NCBI RefSeq assembly: GCF_024346975.1
Contig: NZ_AP024885.1
Location: 372,001 to 436,000, forward strand
From: Vibrio neonatus
GTDB taxonomy: Bacteria; Pseudomonadota; Gammaproteobacteria; Enterobacterales; Vibrionaceae
Reading direction: 5' to 3'
DNA: 64,000 bases
Shown: one piece after another, positions 31,936-41,968 of the stretch
Numbering within the stretch: the first letter of the stretch is position 1
Layout of the letters: each line of letters starts with the position of its first letter
Translations under genes and position numbers: made by a program
The notes under the pieces: generated by a model
What the model was told of the DNA's origin: nothing
Databases searched by the model: none
What the model saw: only the letters and a program-made list of their open reading frames with translations

Positions 31936-33204
31936 ATGACCAAGGGTATGGATGATAATCTGATTGTTGGTCTGGACATCGGTACAGCGACTGTTTCAGC
32001 GTTAGTAGGCGAAATTCTTCCAGACGGCCAGATCAATATAATTGGATCTGGCAGTAGCCCATCCCGCGGAATGGACAAAGGTGGGGTTAATGACCTCGAA
32101 TCCGTAATTAAGTCCGTTGAACGAGCGGTTAATCAAGCTGAGCTAATGGCTGAGCACAAGATTAGCAGCGTGTACCTTTCTATCTCTGGTCAGCACATTA
32201 CCAGCCGTATCGAAAAAGGTATGGGGGCGATTTCTGATGAAGAAGTGTCTCAAGAAGATATGGATAGAGCTATTCATACAGCTCGTTCAATCAAAATTGG
32301 TGACGAAGAGCGTATTTTACACGTAATTCCACAAGAATTTAAAATAGATCATCTTGGCGGAATTAAAAATCCGTTAGGCTTATCTGGTGTGCGTATGGAA
32401 GTCAGCGTACACATGATTTCTTGTCATAACGATATGGCAAGAAACGTAATTAAAGCCGTTGAGCGTTGTGGCTTAACGGTTGAACAATTAGTCTTCTCTG
32501 GTCTTGCAGCAAGTGATGCCGTGATTACCGAAGATGAAAAAGAATTAGGCGTGTGTGTTGTTGATATCGGCGCTGGCACTATGGATGTTGCACTTTGGAC
32601 CGGTGGCGCACTGCGTCATACAGAAGTGTTCTCTTATGCAGGTAACTCTGTAACTAGCGACATCGCTTTTGCCTTTGGTACGCCAATTAACGACGCAGAA
32701 GAAATCAAAGTGAAGTATGGCTGCGCCATGAGCGAATTGGTCAGCAAAGATGATACTGTGAATGTTCCTAGCGTAGGTGGTCGTCCATCTCGTAGCTTGC
32801 AGAGACAAACGTTATCTGAAGTGATAGAACCACGTTATACTGAACTTATGGGTTTAATCAATCGAGCGATTGAAAACGCACAGAATAAAATGCGCGAAAG
32901 TGGTGTTAAGCATCACCACATTGCGGCCGGTATTGTACTCACTGGCGGTGCTTCTCAAATAGAAGGTTTGGCTGAATGTGCAGAGCGCGTATTTGGTAAC
33001 CAAGTTCGAATCGGGAAGCCAACAGAAGTAAAAGGCTTAACAGAATATGTGAAGGAGCCGTACCATTCTACGGCAGTTGGTTTATTGCATTATGGCAAAG
33101 ACAGCAGTTTTAATGATGATGGTGAGTATTCAGAACCGAAACAAGCCTCATCAATTGCTGGATTTTTTACCAAAATGCGTAATTGGATACAAAAAGAATT
33201 TTAA
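31936..33204 (+). CDS. ftsA: Cell division protein FtsA
   Basis: Actin-like ATPase that tethers FtsZ to the membrane and recruits later division proteins. The 422-residue protein shows the phosphate-1 motif [18 protein letters not shown] (about 9-26), the phosphate-2 motif [14 protein letters not shown] and the adenosine motif [14 protein letters not shown]. It ends in the amphipathic membrane-targeting helix [14 protein letters not shown]. The start could also be the internal ATG four codons later. ftsZ follows after 29 bases. Confidence 0.96.
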   Translation: MTKGMDDNLIVGLDIGTATVSALVGEILPDGQINIIGSGSSPSRGMDKGGVNDLESVIKSVERAVNQAELMAEHKISSVYLSISGQHITSRIEKGMGAISDEEVSQEDMDRAIHTARSIKIGDEERILHVIPQEFKIDHLGGIKNPLGLSGVRMEVSVHMISCHNDMARNVIKAVERCGLTVEQLVFSGLAASDAVITEDEKELGVCVVDIGAGTMDVALWTGGALRHTEVFSYAGNSVTSDIAFAFGTPINDAEEIKVKYGCAMSELVSKDDTVNVPSVGGRPSRSLQRQTLSEVIEPRYTELMGLINRAIENAQNKMRESGVKHHHIAAGIVLTGGASQIEGLAECAERVFGNQVRIGKPTEVKGLTEYVKEPYHSTAVGLLHYGKDSSFNDDGEYSEPKQASSIAGFFTKMRNWIQKEF

Positions 33205-33233
33205 CCTGGCTAGACAGGAAACGGAGAAAGCAG

Positions 33234-34433
33234 ATGTTTGAACCGATGACGGAAATAAATGATGAAGCCGTAATTAAGGTCGTTGGTGTTGGCGGTGGCG
33301 GTGGTAATGCCGTTGAACATATGGTTCGTGAGTCCATCGAAGGCGTGGAATTCATCAGTGTTAATACCGATGCACAGGCACTTCGCAAGGCAAGCGTAAG
33401 TTCCGTAATTCAAATTGGTACTGATATTACTAAAGGCCTTGGTGCTGGCGCGAACCCTCAGGTTGGCCGTGATTCCGCTCTTGAAGATCGCGAAGCGATC
33501 AAAGGTGTGTTGGACGGGGCTGATATGGTATTCATCGCTGCAGGTATGGGCGGTGGTACAGGTACTGGTGCAGCACCAGTGATTGCAGAAATTGCAAAAG
33601 AACTGGGTGTACTAACGGTTGCTGTAGTGACAAAACCATTTGGTTTTGAGGGTAAGAAACGTCTAGCATTTGCTGAGCAAGGCATTGAAGAGCTTTCTAA
33701 GCATGTTGATTCCCTAATTACAATTCCTAACGAAAAACTGCTTAAAGTATACGGTCGCAATGTGACACTACTTGAAGCATTCGGCTATGCTAATGATGTA
33801 TTGAAAGATGCAGTACAAGGTATCGCAGAATTGATTACTCGTCCTGGCATGATCAACGTCGACTTCGCGGATGTTCGCACCGTAATGTCGGAAATGGGTC
33901 AAGCAATGATGGGTAGCGGTGTTTCTACTGGTGAAGATCGTGCAGAAGAAGCGGCAGAAGCGGCAATTTCTCACTCTCTACTAGAAGATATCGATTTAGC
34001 GGGTGCGCGTGGCGTACTGGTTAACATCACTGCTGGTATGGACATGCGTCTTGATGAATTTGAGATTGTTGGTAACACAGTTAAAGCATTTGCATCTGAC
34101 AATGCGACCGTTGTTATCGGTACATCTCTAGACCCAGATATGTCTGATGAGTTCCGCGTAACTGTTGTTGCAACAGGCATTGGCAATGAGAAGAAACCTG
34201 AAATCACGCTAGTGACAGGTTCAGCTTCTAAGCCAAAAGCGGCGGTAACTCCTGAGCCTCGCGTTGTTGCGAAAGCGGAATCAGAGTTGAAGGTTCAAAC
34301 TACGGTTAAGCCAAAACCAGAGACTGTGACTTCTCGTCCTACGACAGGAAGCCAACAGCACGCAGCGAAAGCTGGTCAAACAGAAAGCGCATTGCTAGAC
34401 ATTCCAGCTTTCTTACGCAACCAAGCCGACTAA
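33234..34433 (+). CDS. ftsZ: Cell division GTPase FtsZ
   Basis: Tubulin-like GTPase that forms the cytokinetic ring. With the start at 33234 ([14 protein letters not shown] ribosome site ten bases upstream) it has 399 residues. Visible motifs are [10 protein letters not shown] near 18-27, the tubulin signature GGGTGTG at 106-112 and the T7-loop [11 protein letters not shown] near 207. A variable linker (about 320-385) precedes the C-terminal peptide [11 protein letters not shown] that binds FtsA, ZipA and MinC. The frame is open upstream into ftsA, without family support. Confidence 0.98.
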   Translation: MFEPMTEINDEAVIKVVGVGGGGGNAVEHMVRESIEGVEFISVNTDAQALRKASVSSVIQIGTDITKGLGAGANPQVGRDSALEDREAIKGVLDGADMVFIAAGMGGGTGTGAAPVIAEIAKELGVLTVAVVTKPFGFEGKKRLAFAEQGIEELSKHVDSLITIPNEKLLKVYGRNVTLLEAFGYANDVLKDAVQGIAELITRPGMINVDFADVRTVMSEMGQAMMGSGVSTGEDRAEEAAEAAISHSLLEDIDLAGARGVLVNITAGMDMRLDEFEIVGNTVKAFASDNATVVIGTSLDPDMSDEFRVTVVATGIGNEKKPEITLVTGSASKPKAAVTPEPRVVAKAESELKVQTTVKPKPETVTSRPTTGSQQHAAKAGQTESALLDIPAFLRNQAD

Positions 34434-34525
34434 TTGCTCATTTTTTGACAATTGGAAAAAAACTGGTAGGATGTGCGACCAAGCTGGAAACAGCGACAGA
34501 ATTTGCTTTAAATGAGGGGTATTGC

Positions 34526-35443
34526 ATGATTAGGCAGCGTACTTTAAAAGAGATCGTTAAAACAACCGGAGTGGGTTTGCACTCTGGGCGAAAGGTCACA
34601 CTAACGCTTCGCCCGGCAGCAACAAACACTGGTGTTATATACCGTAGAACGGATTTAGAGCCTGCAGTGGATTTCCCTGCGGATGCTAACTCTGTGCGCG
34701 ACACCATGCTTTGTACCGCTCTTGTAAATGATGACGGTGTGCGCATCTCTACTGTTGAGCACCTTAATGCGGCTCTTTCAGGCATGGGCATTGATAATAT
34801 TATTATCGAAGTGGATGCACCTGAAATTCCAATTATGGATGGCAGCGCGAGCCCGTTCGTATACTTGCTTCAATCAGCAGGTATCGAGGTTCAAAACGCA
34901 GCTAAGCGCTTTATTCGCATTAAGAAGCCAGTTCGCGTAGAAGATGGCGACAAATGGGCAGAACTTGTTCCTTACAACGGTTTTCGTCTAGACTTTGAAA
35001 TTGAATTTGAGCATCCAGCGATTGATTCAGATGAGCAGCACATGCTCTTTGATTTCTCGTCTAAATCTTTTGTAAAAGAGATTTCTCGCGCTCGTACTTT
35101 TGGTTTCATGCGTGATATCGAATATCTTCAATCACAAAACTTATGCCTAGGCGGCAGTTTTGATTGTGCAATCGTTCTTGATGAATACCGTATTCTTAAC
35201 GAAGACGGCCTACGTTTCTCAAACGAATTTGTTACGCACAAAGTATTGGATGCTATCGGTGATATGTACATGTGTGGTTCACCAATCGTTGGTGAGTTAC
35301 GTGCATTTAAATCAGGTCACGGTCTAAATAACCAACTTCTTCGTGCAGTACTTGCTGACCAAGAAGCTTGGGAATGGGCAACCTTTGAAGAAGAAGCAGG
35401 ATCACCTGTTGCTTTTGCTGAACCAAACATGGTGTTGGCATAA
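34526..35443 (+). CDS. lpxC: UDP-3-O-acyl-N-acetylglucosamine deacetylase LpxC
   Basis: Zinc-dependent deacetylase catalysing the committed step of lipid A synthesis. With the start at 34526 (MIRQRTLKE) it has 305 residues, exactly as E. coli. Zinc ligands are H79 ([10 protein letters not shown]), H238 and D242 (HKVLDAIGD), and the catalytic E78 is present. An upstream in-frame ATG at 34445 has no family support, whereas 34526 is preceded by GAGG. A strong terminator follows and ends the dcw cluster. Confidence 0.97.
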   Translation: MIRQRTLKEIVKTTGVGLHSGRKVTLTLRPAATNTGVIYRRTDLEPAVDFPADANSVRDTMLCTALVNDDGVRISTVEHLNAALSGMGIDNIIIEVDAPEIPIMDGSASPFVYLLQSAGIEVQNAAKRFIRIKKPVRVEDGDKWAELVPYNGFRLDFEIEFEHPAIDSDEQHMLFDFSSKSFVKEISRARTFGFMRDIEYLQSQNLCLGGSFDCAIVLDEYRILNEDGLRFSNEFVTHKVLDAIGDMYMCGSPIVGELRAFKSGHGLNNQLLRAVLADQEAWEWATFEEEAGSPVAFAEPNMVLA

Positions 35444-35472
35444 GCGTTTAGCAAGCTAAACCAAATACAATT

Positions 35473-35499
35473 AAAAAAGCAGCCTAGGCTGCTTTTTTT
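35473..35499 (+). terminator. Rho-independent terminator after lpxC
   Basis: AGCAGCC pairs with GGCTGCT, with A's before and seven T's after. It ends the cluster before the convergent dciA gene and can also act on the minus strand. Confidence 0.9.
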
Positions 35500-35522
35500 G
35501 ATCTTGGTGTATTCCTTTATTC

Positions 35523-35978
35523 CTACTTATTAGCCAGTTTGGCGATATTACGTAATCTCTGCTTTATTTTGTCCGGCGCTATTTCTGCCAACATAGTTAA
35601 ATTATCGGCCGTGGCTTGTGAAAGAGGCGGGCGAGAAGGAAGGTCTTTTTCTGCGACAAACAGCTGCTCACTTTTATAAAGCTCAGGGCTCACTTTTATT
35701 TCAATATTCACTAGGCGAGCAAATCCATGCTGGCGTAGTTGAGATAAAAGATAGAGGCGATCATAGTTGAGCTTCATCATGATAGAGGCATTTGCCACCT
35801 CTAAAACCAGTTGGCTATCTCGACAATTGGCGACTCGGCAATAACGTCTAATTTCTTTAGGTAGTAATTCTAAGACCGTATTATTGAGTTTATTGATGGC
35901 AGCAGCGTGCTCTTGGATAGCGCCTAGCTTGGTATTTTTAATAACCTCTTCGGTTAATGTAGGTCTATGGTCTCGCAC
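35523..35978 (-). CDS. dciA: DciA-type helicase-loading protein (DUF721)
   Basis: DUF721 protein of the DciA family, the ancestral loader of the replicative helicase DnaB in bacteria lacking DnaC. The 151-residue protein has an N-terminal KH-like domain (about 30-110) with the family pattern in CRDSQLVLEVANAS and YDRLYLLSQLR. A flexible, charged C-terminal part follows (ending in IKQRLRNIAKLANK). Location between lpxC and secA is that seen for dciA in Vibrio. It takes the place that secM occupies in E. coli. Confidence 0.88.
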   Translation of the reverse strand: MRDHRPTLTEEVIKNTKLGAIQEHAAAINKLNNTVLELLPKEIRRYCRVANCRDSQLVLEVANASIMMKLNYDRLYLLSQLRQHGFARLVNIEIKVSPELYKSEQLFVAEKDLPSRPPLSQATADNLTMLAEIAPDKIKQRLRNIAKLANK

Positions 35979-36261
35979 AACTCAGCCTCTGAGAAGAATT
36001 TCAAGGCAATTTTATCATGTTTGAACCTCTGATTCGCTTTATCTTTACCCAGTTAACTGAAAAAAATAGAGGCTTGTTCAAACAAATTTAGTTTCTAATG
36101 GTCGGCAAGTTTAAAATTTCATACACTATAGCCCATTAAATCTAATTGAAAGCTTGAAATTGCTTGCTTCGAACTCAATATCACAGAGTACTCGCTGAAT
36201 AGATATATAGCCGAATAAGTATTTTGGGTCATAACGATCCACAACATGAGAAACAATAACA
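35979..36261 (+). other. dciA-secA divergent intergenic region
   Basis: This 283-bp AT-rich gap should hold promoters for both genes. A secM homologue is not present. A 24-codon frame (36017-36091) with a weak AAGG upstream is the only short ORF noted, and its status is uncertain. TACACT at 36122-36127 is a possible -10 for secA. Confidence 0.4.
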
Positions 36262-38988
36262 ATGATAACTAAGCTACTGACAAAGGTAATTGGCAGTCGA
36301 AACGAGCGTACTCTTCGCCGTCTTCGTAAGATCGTTAAAGAGATCAATAGTTACGAGCCTGATTATGACAAATTAAGTGACGAAGAATTAAAAGCTAAAA
36401 CAGTTGAATTTCGTCAGCGTTTAGAGAAAGGTGAAACACTAGAGCAACTATTGCCTCATGCTTTTGCTACGGTACGTGAAGCCTCAAAACGTGTATATGG
36501 CATGCGTCACTTTGACGTGCAGTTAATCGGTGGCATGGTACTCAATGACAGCGAAATTGCAGAGATGCGCACAGGTGAAGGTAAAACTTTAACCGCAACA
36601 CTTCCTGTTTACTTGAATGCTTTAACGGGTAAAGGCGTGCACGTCGTAACAGTGAACGACTACCTAGCGAGTCGTGATGCTGAAACTAACCGTCCACTAT
36701 TTGAATTCTTAGGAATGACAGTGGGCGTGAACATTCCAAACATGGCGCCGCCAGCGAAGAAAGAAGCCTACAAAGCTGACGTTCTTTACGGAACTAACAA
36801 CGAATTTGGTTTTGACTACCTACGTGACAACATGGCGTTCCGCGCTGAAGATCGCGTGCAACGTGAACGTTTCTTCGCAGTAGTGGATGAGGTGGATTCG
36901 ATCTTAATCGATGAAGCGCGTACACCGCTTATCATCTCTGGCCCTGCGGAAGACAGCTCAGATCTTTATACTCGCATTAATGTGTTGATCCCTAATCTGC
37001 AAAAGCAAGATAAAGAAGATAGCGAAGATTACCGTGGTGATGGTCACTACACTTTAGATGAGAAATCTAAGCAAGTGTACTTGACTGAAACCGGTCAAGA
37101 ATACGTTGAAGAATTGATGATTCAAAATGGCTTGATGGAAGAGGGCGATACTCTTTACTCTCCAGCCAATATCAGCCTATTGCATCACGTGAATGCTGCG
37201 CTACGTGCTCATGTACTGTTTGAGCGTAACGTTGACTATATCGTTAATGAAGAAGGCGAAGTGGTTATCGTTGATGAGCACACTGGCCGTACTATGCCAG
37301 GTCGTCGTTGGTCTGAAGGTCTTCACCAAGCGGTAGAAGCGAAAGAAGGCGTTAAGATTCAAAACGAAAACCAAACGCTGGCATCGATTACCTTCCAGAA
37401 CTATTTCCGTCTGTACGACAAACTGTCGGGCATGACAGGTACTGCTGATACTGAAGCGTTTGAGTTCCAGTCTATCTATGGCCTAGAAACAGTGGTTATC
37501 CCAACCAACAAACCTATGATTCGTAACGATATGCCAGATGTGGTTTACCGTACTGAAGAAGATAAGTTTGCGGCAATTATCGAAGATATTAAAGATCGCG
37601 TAAATGCAGGTCAGCCATCTTTGGTGGGTACAATCTCTATCGAAAAATCAGAGTTGTTATCTAACGCGCTGAAAGAAGCCAAGATCAAGCACAACGTTCT
37701 AAACGCAAAATTCCACGAACATGAAGCTGAAATCGTAGCGGGCGCTGGTATGCCAGGTGCGGTAACTATCGCAACCAACATGGCCGGTCGTGGTACCGAT
37801 ATCGTGTTAGGTGGTAACTGGAAAGCGAAAGTTGAAGCGTTAGAAAACCCAACTGACGAGCAAGTAGCAGAGATCAAACAAGAATGGCGTAAGATCCACG
37901 ATCAAGTTCTAGCATCAGGTGGTCTACACATTATTGGCACTGAGCGTCACGAATCTCGTCGTATCGATAACCAGCTACGTGGTCGTTCTGGTCGTCAGGG
38001 TGATGCAGGTTCTTCACGATTCTATCTTTCAATGGAAGATTCTCTACTGCGCATTTTCACTTCAGATCGTATGGCTGGCCTAATTCAGTCTGGTATGGAT
38101 GAAGGTGAAGCGATTGAAAGTAAGATGCTTTCTCGCTCAATTGAAAAAGCACAACGTAAAGTGGAAGGTCGCAACTTCGATATTCGTAAACAGCTACTTG
38201 AATACGATGATGTTGCCAACGATCAACGTAAAGTGGTTTACGAGTTGCGTGATGAGTTGATGGAAGCTGATGATATCAGTGAAATGATCGAACATAACCG
38301 TGCTGACGTTGTTGAAAGCATCATTGACGAATACATTCCACCACAATCTATTGAAGAAATGTGGGACGTATCGGGTCTCGAGAAGCGCCTAAAAACTGAG
38401 TTTGAATTAGAGCTTCCTCTGCAAACTTGGCTAGACGAAGACGACAAGCTTTACGAAGAAGTGTTACGCGAGAAAATCCTAGCGGCAACAGTTGCAGTTT
38501 ACAAAGAGAAAGAAGAAGCGGTGGGTGCATCTGTACTACGTAACTTCGAAAAATCGGTAATGCTGCAATCTCTTGATGGACTTTGGAAAGAGCACTTGGC
38601 GGCAATGGATCACCTGCGTCAAGGTATCCATTTACGTGGTTACGCTCAGAAGAACCCGAAACAGGAATACAAGCGTGAATCGTTTGAACTGTTTGAAGGC
38701 TTGCTAACAACGCTAAAATCAGACGTTATTTCTATTTTGAGTAAAGTGCGTGTTCAACAGCAAGAAGAAGTTGAGCGTATGGAACAACAGCGTCAAGCTC
38801 AAGCAGAAGCGGCGGCTCGTTTAGCAAAAGCTCAGCATCAAACCGCTGAAAACCAGCTTGCTGGCGATGAGCAACCTGCAGCTGCGGCACAAACTCCTGT
38901 ACGTAACGAACACAAAGTGGGTCGTAACGAACCGTGTCCTTGTGGCTCAGGTAAAAAGTACAAACAGTGTCATGGTAAAATTGCTTAG
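36262..38988 (+). CDS. secA: Preprotein translocase ATPase SecA
   Basis: Motor ATPase that pushes preproteins through SecYEG. The 908 residues (E. coli 901) include Walker A in [11 protein letters not shown] (K108, T109), the DEAD-like [15 protein letters not shown] near 208-222, the preprotein cross-linking domain, NBD2 with [16 protein letters not shown], the helical scaffold/wing domains and a C-terminal zinc-binding segment [17 protein letters not shown]-rich linker (about 830-885) precedes the zinc domain. A terminator follows, and mutT is the next gene, as in E. coli. Confidence 0.98.
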   Translation: MITKLLTKVIGSRNERTLRRLRKIVKEINSYEPDYDKLSDEELKAKTVEFRQRLEKGETLEQLLPHAFATVREASKRVYGMRHFDVQLIGGMVLNDSEIAEMRTGEGKTLTATLPVYLNALTGKGVHVVTVNDYLASRDAETNRPLFEFLGMTVGVNIPNMAPPAKKEAYKADVLYGTNNEFGFDYLRDNMAFRAEDRVQRERFFAVVDEVDSILIDEARTPLIISGPAEDSSDLYTRINVLIPNLQKQDKEDSEDYRGDGHYTLDEKSKQVYLTETGQEYVEELMIQNGLMEEGDTLYSPANISLLHHVNAALRAHVLFERNVDYIVNEEGEVVIVDEHTGRTMPGRRWSEGLHQAVEAKEGVKIQNENQTLASITFQNYFRLYDKLSGMTGTADTEAFEFQSIYGLETVVIPTNKPMIRNDMPDVVYRTEEDKFAAIIEDIKDRVNAGQPSLVGTISIEKSELLSNALKEAKIKHNVLNAKFHEHEAEIVAGAGMPGAVTIATNMAGRGTDIVLGGNWKAKVEALENPTDEQVAEIKQEWRKIHDQVLASGGLHIIGTERHESRRIDNQLRGRSGRQGDAGSSRFYLSMEDSLLRIFTSDRMAGLIQSGMDEGEAIESKMLSRSIEKAQRKVEGRNFDIRKQLLEYDDVANDQRKVVYELRDELMEADDISEMIEHNRADVVESIIDEYIPPQSIEEMWDVSGLEKRLKTEFELELPLQTWLDEDDKLYEEVLREKILAATVAVYKEKEEAVGASVLRNFEKSVMLQSLDGLWKEHLAAMDHLRQGIHLRGYAQKNPKQEYKRESFELFEGLLTTLKSDVISILSKVRVQQQEEVERMEQQRQAQAEAAARLAKAQHQTAENQLAGDEQPAAAAQTPVRNEHKVGRNEPCPCGSGKKYKQCHGKIA

Positions 38989-39018
38989 TTATTCACTTTG
39001 TGAGTAATGGAATAAAAT

Positions 39019-39049
39019 AAAAAGAGTCGCTGATGCGGCTCTTTTTTTA
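39019..39049 (+). terminator. Rho-independent terminator after secA
   Basis: AAAGAGTCGC and GCGGCTCTTT form a stem with TGAT loop, followed by T's. mutT begins 18 bases later, so it depends on readthrough or a promoter nearby. Confidence 0.8.
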
Positions 39050-39066
39050 CGTATAGAGAGGAATGA

Positions 39067-39462
39067 ATGAAAAGAGTTCATATTGTTGCTGGCATCATCT
39101 TCAACCCCGAAAAGAAACAAATCTATATAACAAAGCGCCCAGATCATGCACATAAAGGTGGTTTTTGGGAGTTTCCTGGTGGCAAGGTTGAACAGAATGA
39201 ATCTGCGGCCGATGCTATTGAAAGAGAGTTGTTTGAAGAGATAGGAATTTGCCAGTTAGACAGTGAAGTGTTTCAGCATTTTGACTTTGATTACAGTGAT
39301 AAAGCGCTGAGCTTTGATTTTTTTGTGGTGCATAGTTTTCAAGGCACGCCTTTTGGTAAAGAAGGACAACAAGGGCAGTGGGTTAACGTCGCTGATTTAG
39401 CCAATTACGCTTTTCCTGAAGCGAATATTCCGGTGGTAAAATCAGTGATACAGCACTTTTAA
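39067..39462 (+). CDS. mutT: 8-oxo-dGTP diphosphatase MutT
   Basis: Nudix hydrolase that removes oxidised guanine nucleotides and prevents A:T to C:G transversions. The 131 residues match E. coli MutT (129). The Nudix box GGKVEQNESAADAIERELFE continues into EIG (about residues 37-59) with the metal-binding REL-EE glutamates intact. The motif GGFWEFPGGK, typical of MutT, precedes it. Position directly after secA is as in E. coli. The ribosome site GAGAGGA lies just before the ATG. Confidence 0.95.
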   Translation: MKRVHIVAGIIFNPEKKQIYITKRPDHAHKGGFWEFPGGKVEQNESAADAIERELFEEIGICQLDSEVFQHFDFDYSDKALSFDFFVVHSFQGTPFGKEGQQGQWVNVADLANYAFPEANIPVVKSVIQHF

Positions 39463-39474
39463 AGCTATCTGTGA

Positions 39475-40351
<877 letters not shown>

Positions 40352-40353
<2 letters not shown>

Positions 40354-40384
40354 AAAAACGCCAGCAAATGCTGGCGTTTTTTTT
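40352..40384 (+). terminator. Rho-independent terminator after dapB
   Basis: AAACGCCAGC and GCTGGCGTTT form a 10-bp stem with an AAAT loop followed by eight T's; it begins within the dapB stop codon. Confidence 0.92.
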
Positions 40385-40501
40385 GCATAAAATTATCTGG
40401 CGACATTTGTTTGAAAATGAGTGACTTTATATGATCTTTTATGCTGTTGAGTATCTTATTTAGTTGAAGCTACGTATTTGATCGGTTAAATCATGAGGGT
40501 A

Positions 40502-40531
40502 ACGTTTTCTATTTCTCGAAAACGTATTTTC
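40502..40531 (+). promoter_or_regulatory. Hairpin with possible PurR-like site in the carA upstream region
   Basis: ACGTTTTC (40502-40509) pairs with GAAAACGT (40518-40525). The right arm lies in TCGAAAACGTATTTTC (40516-40531), which partly matches the PurR operator. In E. coli the distal carAB promoter is PurR-controlled, so a site here is plausible; the match is imperfect. Confidence 0.3.
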
Positions 40532-40723
40532 ACTGATGACTGGTATGCTTTTCCTGTCTGTTGTTGAGAATGACTGTTAATTATCATTTTATATACAGGT
40601 TAAGTTTGCTTTTTAGGGGTTTCATATTCTAAATAAGCAATGATAGTAAAAAAAACACTTTTTATTGGTCGTTTAATTGACAATATTACACTGCATCATT
40701 AGAATGCCGTCAATTTGTCTGAG

Positions 40724-40751
40724 TTCAGCAAATGTGACCTGTCTCTATAAT
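40724..40751 (+). promoter_or_regulatory. Probable proximal promoter of carAB
   Basis: A perfect TATAAT (40746-40751) has a weak -35, TTCAGC (40724-40729), 16 bases upstream. It lies just before an ArgR-like palindrome, the same layout as the proximal carAB promoter of E. coli. The 360 bases upstream show no gene. Confidence 0.5.
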
Positions 40752-40763
40752 AGAGAAGGCGCT

Positions 40764-40786
40764 TGAAATTTAATTTATTAATTTCA
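40764..40786 (+). promoter_or_regulatory. ArgR-like operator of carAB
   Basis: TGAAATT and AATTTCA are inverted repeats nine bases apart and just downstream of the -10 box. Their sequence resembles ARG-box half-sites (TGAAT/ATTCA). Arginine repression of carAB by ArgR is established in enterobacteria; binding here is inferred. Confidence 0.4.
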
Positions 40787-40811
40787 CATATTTATTTGTT
40801 TGGAGGTTGTC

Positions 40812-41951
40812 TTGAATAAGCCAGCAATATTGGTCCTAGAAGATGGGACTGTGTTCCGTGGTATCGCGATTGGAGCTGAAGGCTCTGCAATTGGAGAAGT
40901 TGTTTTTAATACCTCGATGACGGGGTACCAAGAAATTCTTACTGATCCATCCTATTCACAGCAAATCGTTACTCTTACTTACCCTCACATTGGCAATACC
41001 GGAACTAACTCCGAAGATGAAGAATCTACTTCTATTCATGCTCAAGGCCTTGTGATTCGCGACCTTCCTATCATCGCTTCTAATTTCCGTAGTGAACAAA
41101 CACTTTCTGAATACCTTAAATCTCAAAACATTGTAGGTATTGCAGACATCGATACACGTAAACTGACTCGTATTTTACGCGAGAAGGGTGCGCAAAACGG
41201 TTGTGTGGTTGCGGGTAATAACCTTGACGAAGCTTTGGCACTGGCAAAAGCGAAAGATTTCCCTGGCCTAAAAGGCATGGATCTTGCGAAAGAAGTGACA
41301 ACCAAAGAAACTTACCAATGGAAACAAGGTTCTTGGACGCTTGAAGGTGGTCTTCCTGAAGCGAAAGATGACTCTGAACTGCCATACCACGTAGTCGCTT
41401 ATGACTTCGGTGCCAAGCGTAACATCCTACGTATGCTTGTTGACCGTGGCTGTCGCCTAACGGTTGTTCCTGCTGAAACTTCAGCGGAAGACGTATTAGC
41501 GCTGAACCCAGACGGTGTATTCCTGTCAAACGGCCCTGGTGACCCTGCTCCTTGTACTTATGCAATTGAAGCAACTAAAACTTTCCTAGATAAAGGCTTA
41601 CCTATCTTTGGTATTTGTCTTGGTCACCAAATTCTAGCTTTGGCTTCTGGTGCAACCACTGTGAAGATGAAGTTTGGTCATCACGGTGCTAACCACCCGG
41701 TTAAAGACCTTGATCGCAACGTAGTAATGATTACTTCTCAGAACCACGGTTTTGCGGCTGACGAAGAGACGCTACCGGCTAACTTACGTGCAACGCATAA
41801 ATCTCTATTTGATGGTTCATTGCAAGGTATTCACCGCACAGATAAGCCAGCGTTTAGCTTCCAGGGTCACCCTGAAGCAAGCCCTGGTCCACATGATGCG
41901 GCACCACTATTTGACCATTTCATTGACCTGATTAAAGAACATAAAGCGTAA
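40812..41951 (+). CDS. carA: Carbamoyl phosphate synthase small subunit CarA
   Basis: Glutaminase subunit that supplies ammonia to CarB for carbamoyl phosphate, the shared precursor of arginine and pyrimidines. I place the start at the TTG at 40812 (379 residues, [14 protein letters not shown]), with GGAGG five bases upstream. E. coli carA also uses TTG. A TTG at 40800 would place the ribosome site inside the gene. The C-terminal amidotransferase has the nucleophile in GICLGHQ and the H/E pair in [13 protein letters not shown]. It is followed 17 bases later by carB. Confidence 0.95.
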   Translation: MNKPAILVLEDGTVFRGIAIGAEGSAIGEVVFNTSMTGYQEILTDPSYSQQIVTLTYPHIGNTGTNSEDEESTSIHAQGLVIRDLPIIASNFRSEQTLSEYLKSQNIVGIADIDTRKLTRILREKGAQNGCVVAGNNLDEALALAKAKDFPGLKGMDLAKEVTTKETYQWKQGSWTLEGGLPEAKDDSELPYHVVAYDFGAKRNILRMLVDRGCRLTVVPAETSAEDVLALNPDGVFLSNGPGDPAPCTYAIEATKTFLDKGLPIFGICLGHQILALASGATTVKMKFGHHGANHPVKDLDRNVVMITSQNHGFAADEETLPANLRATHKSLFDGSLQGIHRTDKPAFSFQGHPEASPGPHDAAPLFDHFIDLIKEHKA

Positions 41952-41968
41952 GTTGGAGTAGAGAGAAA

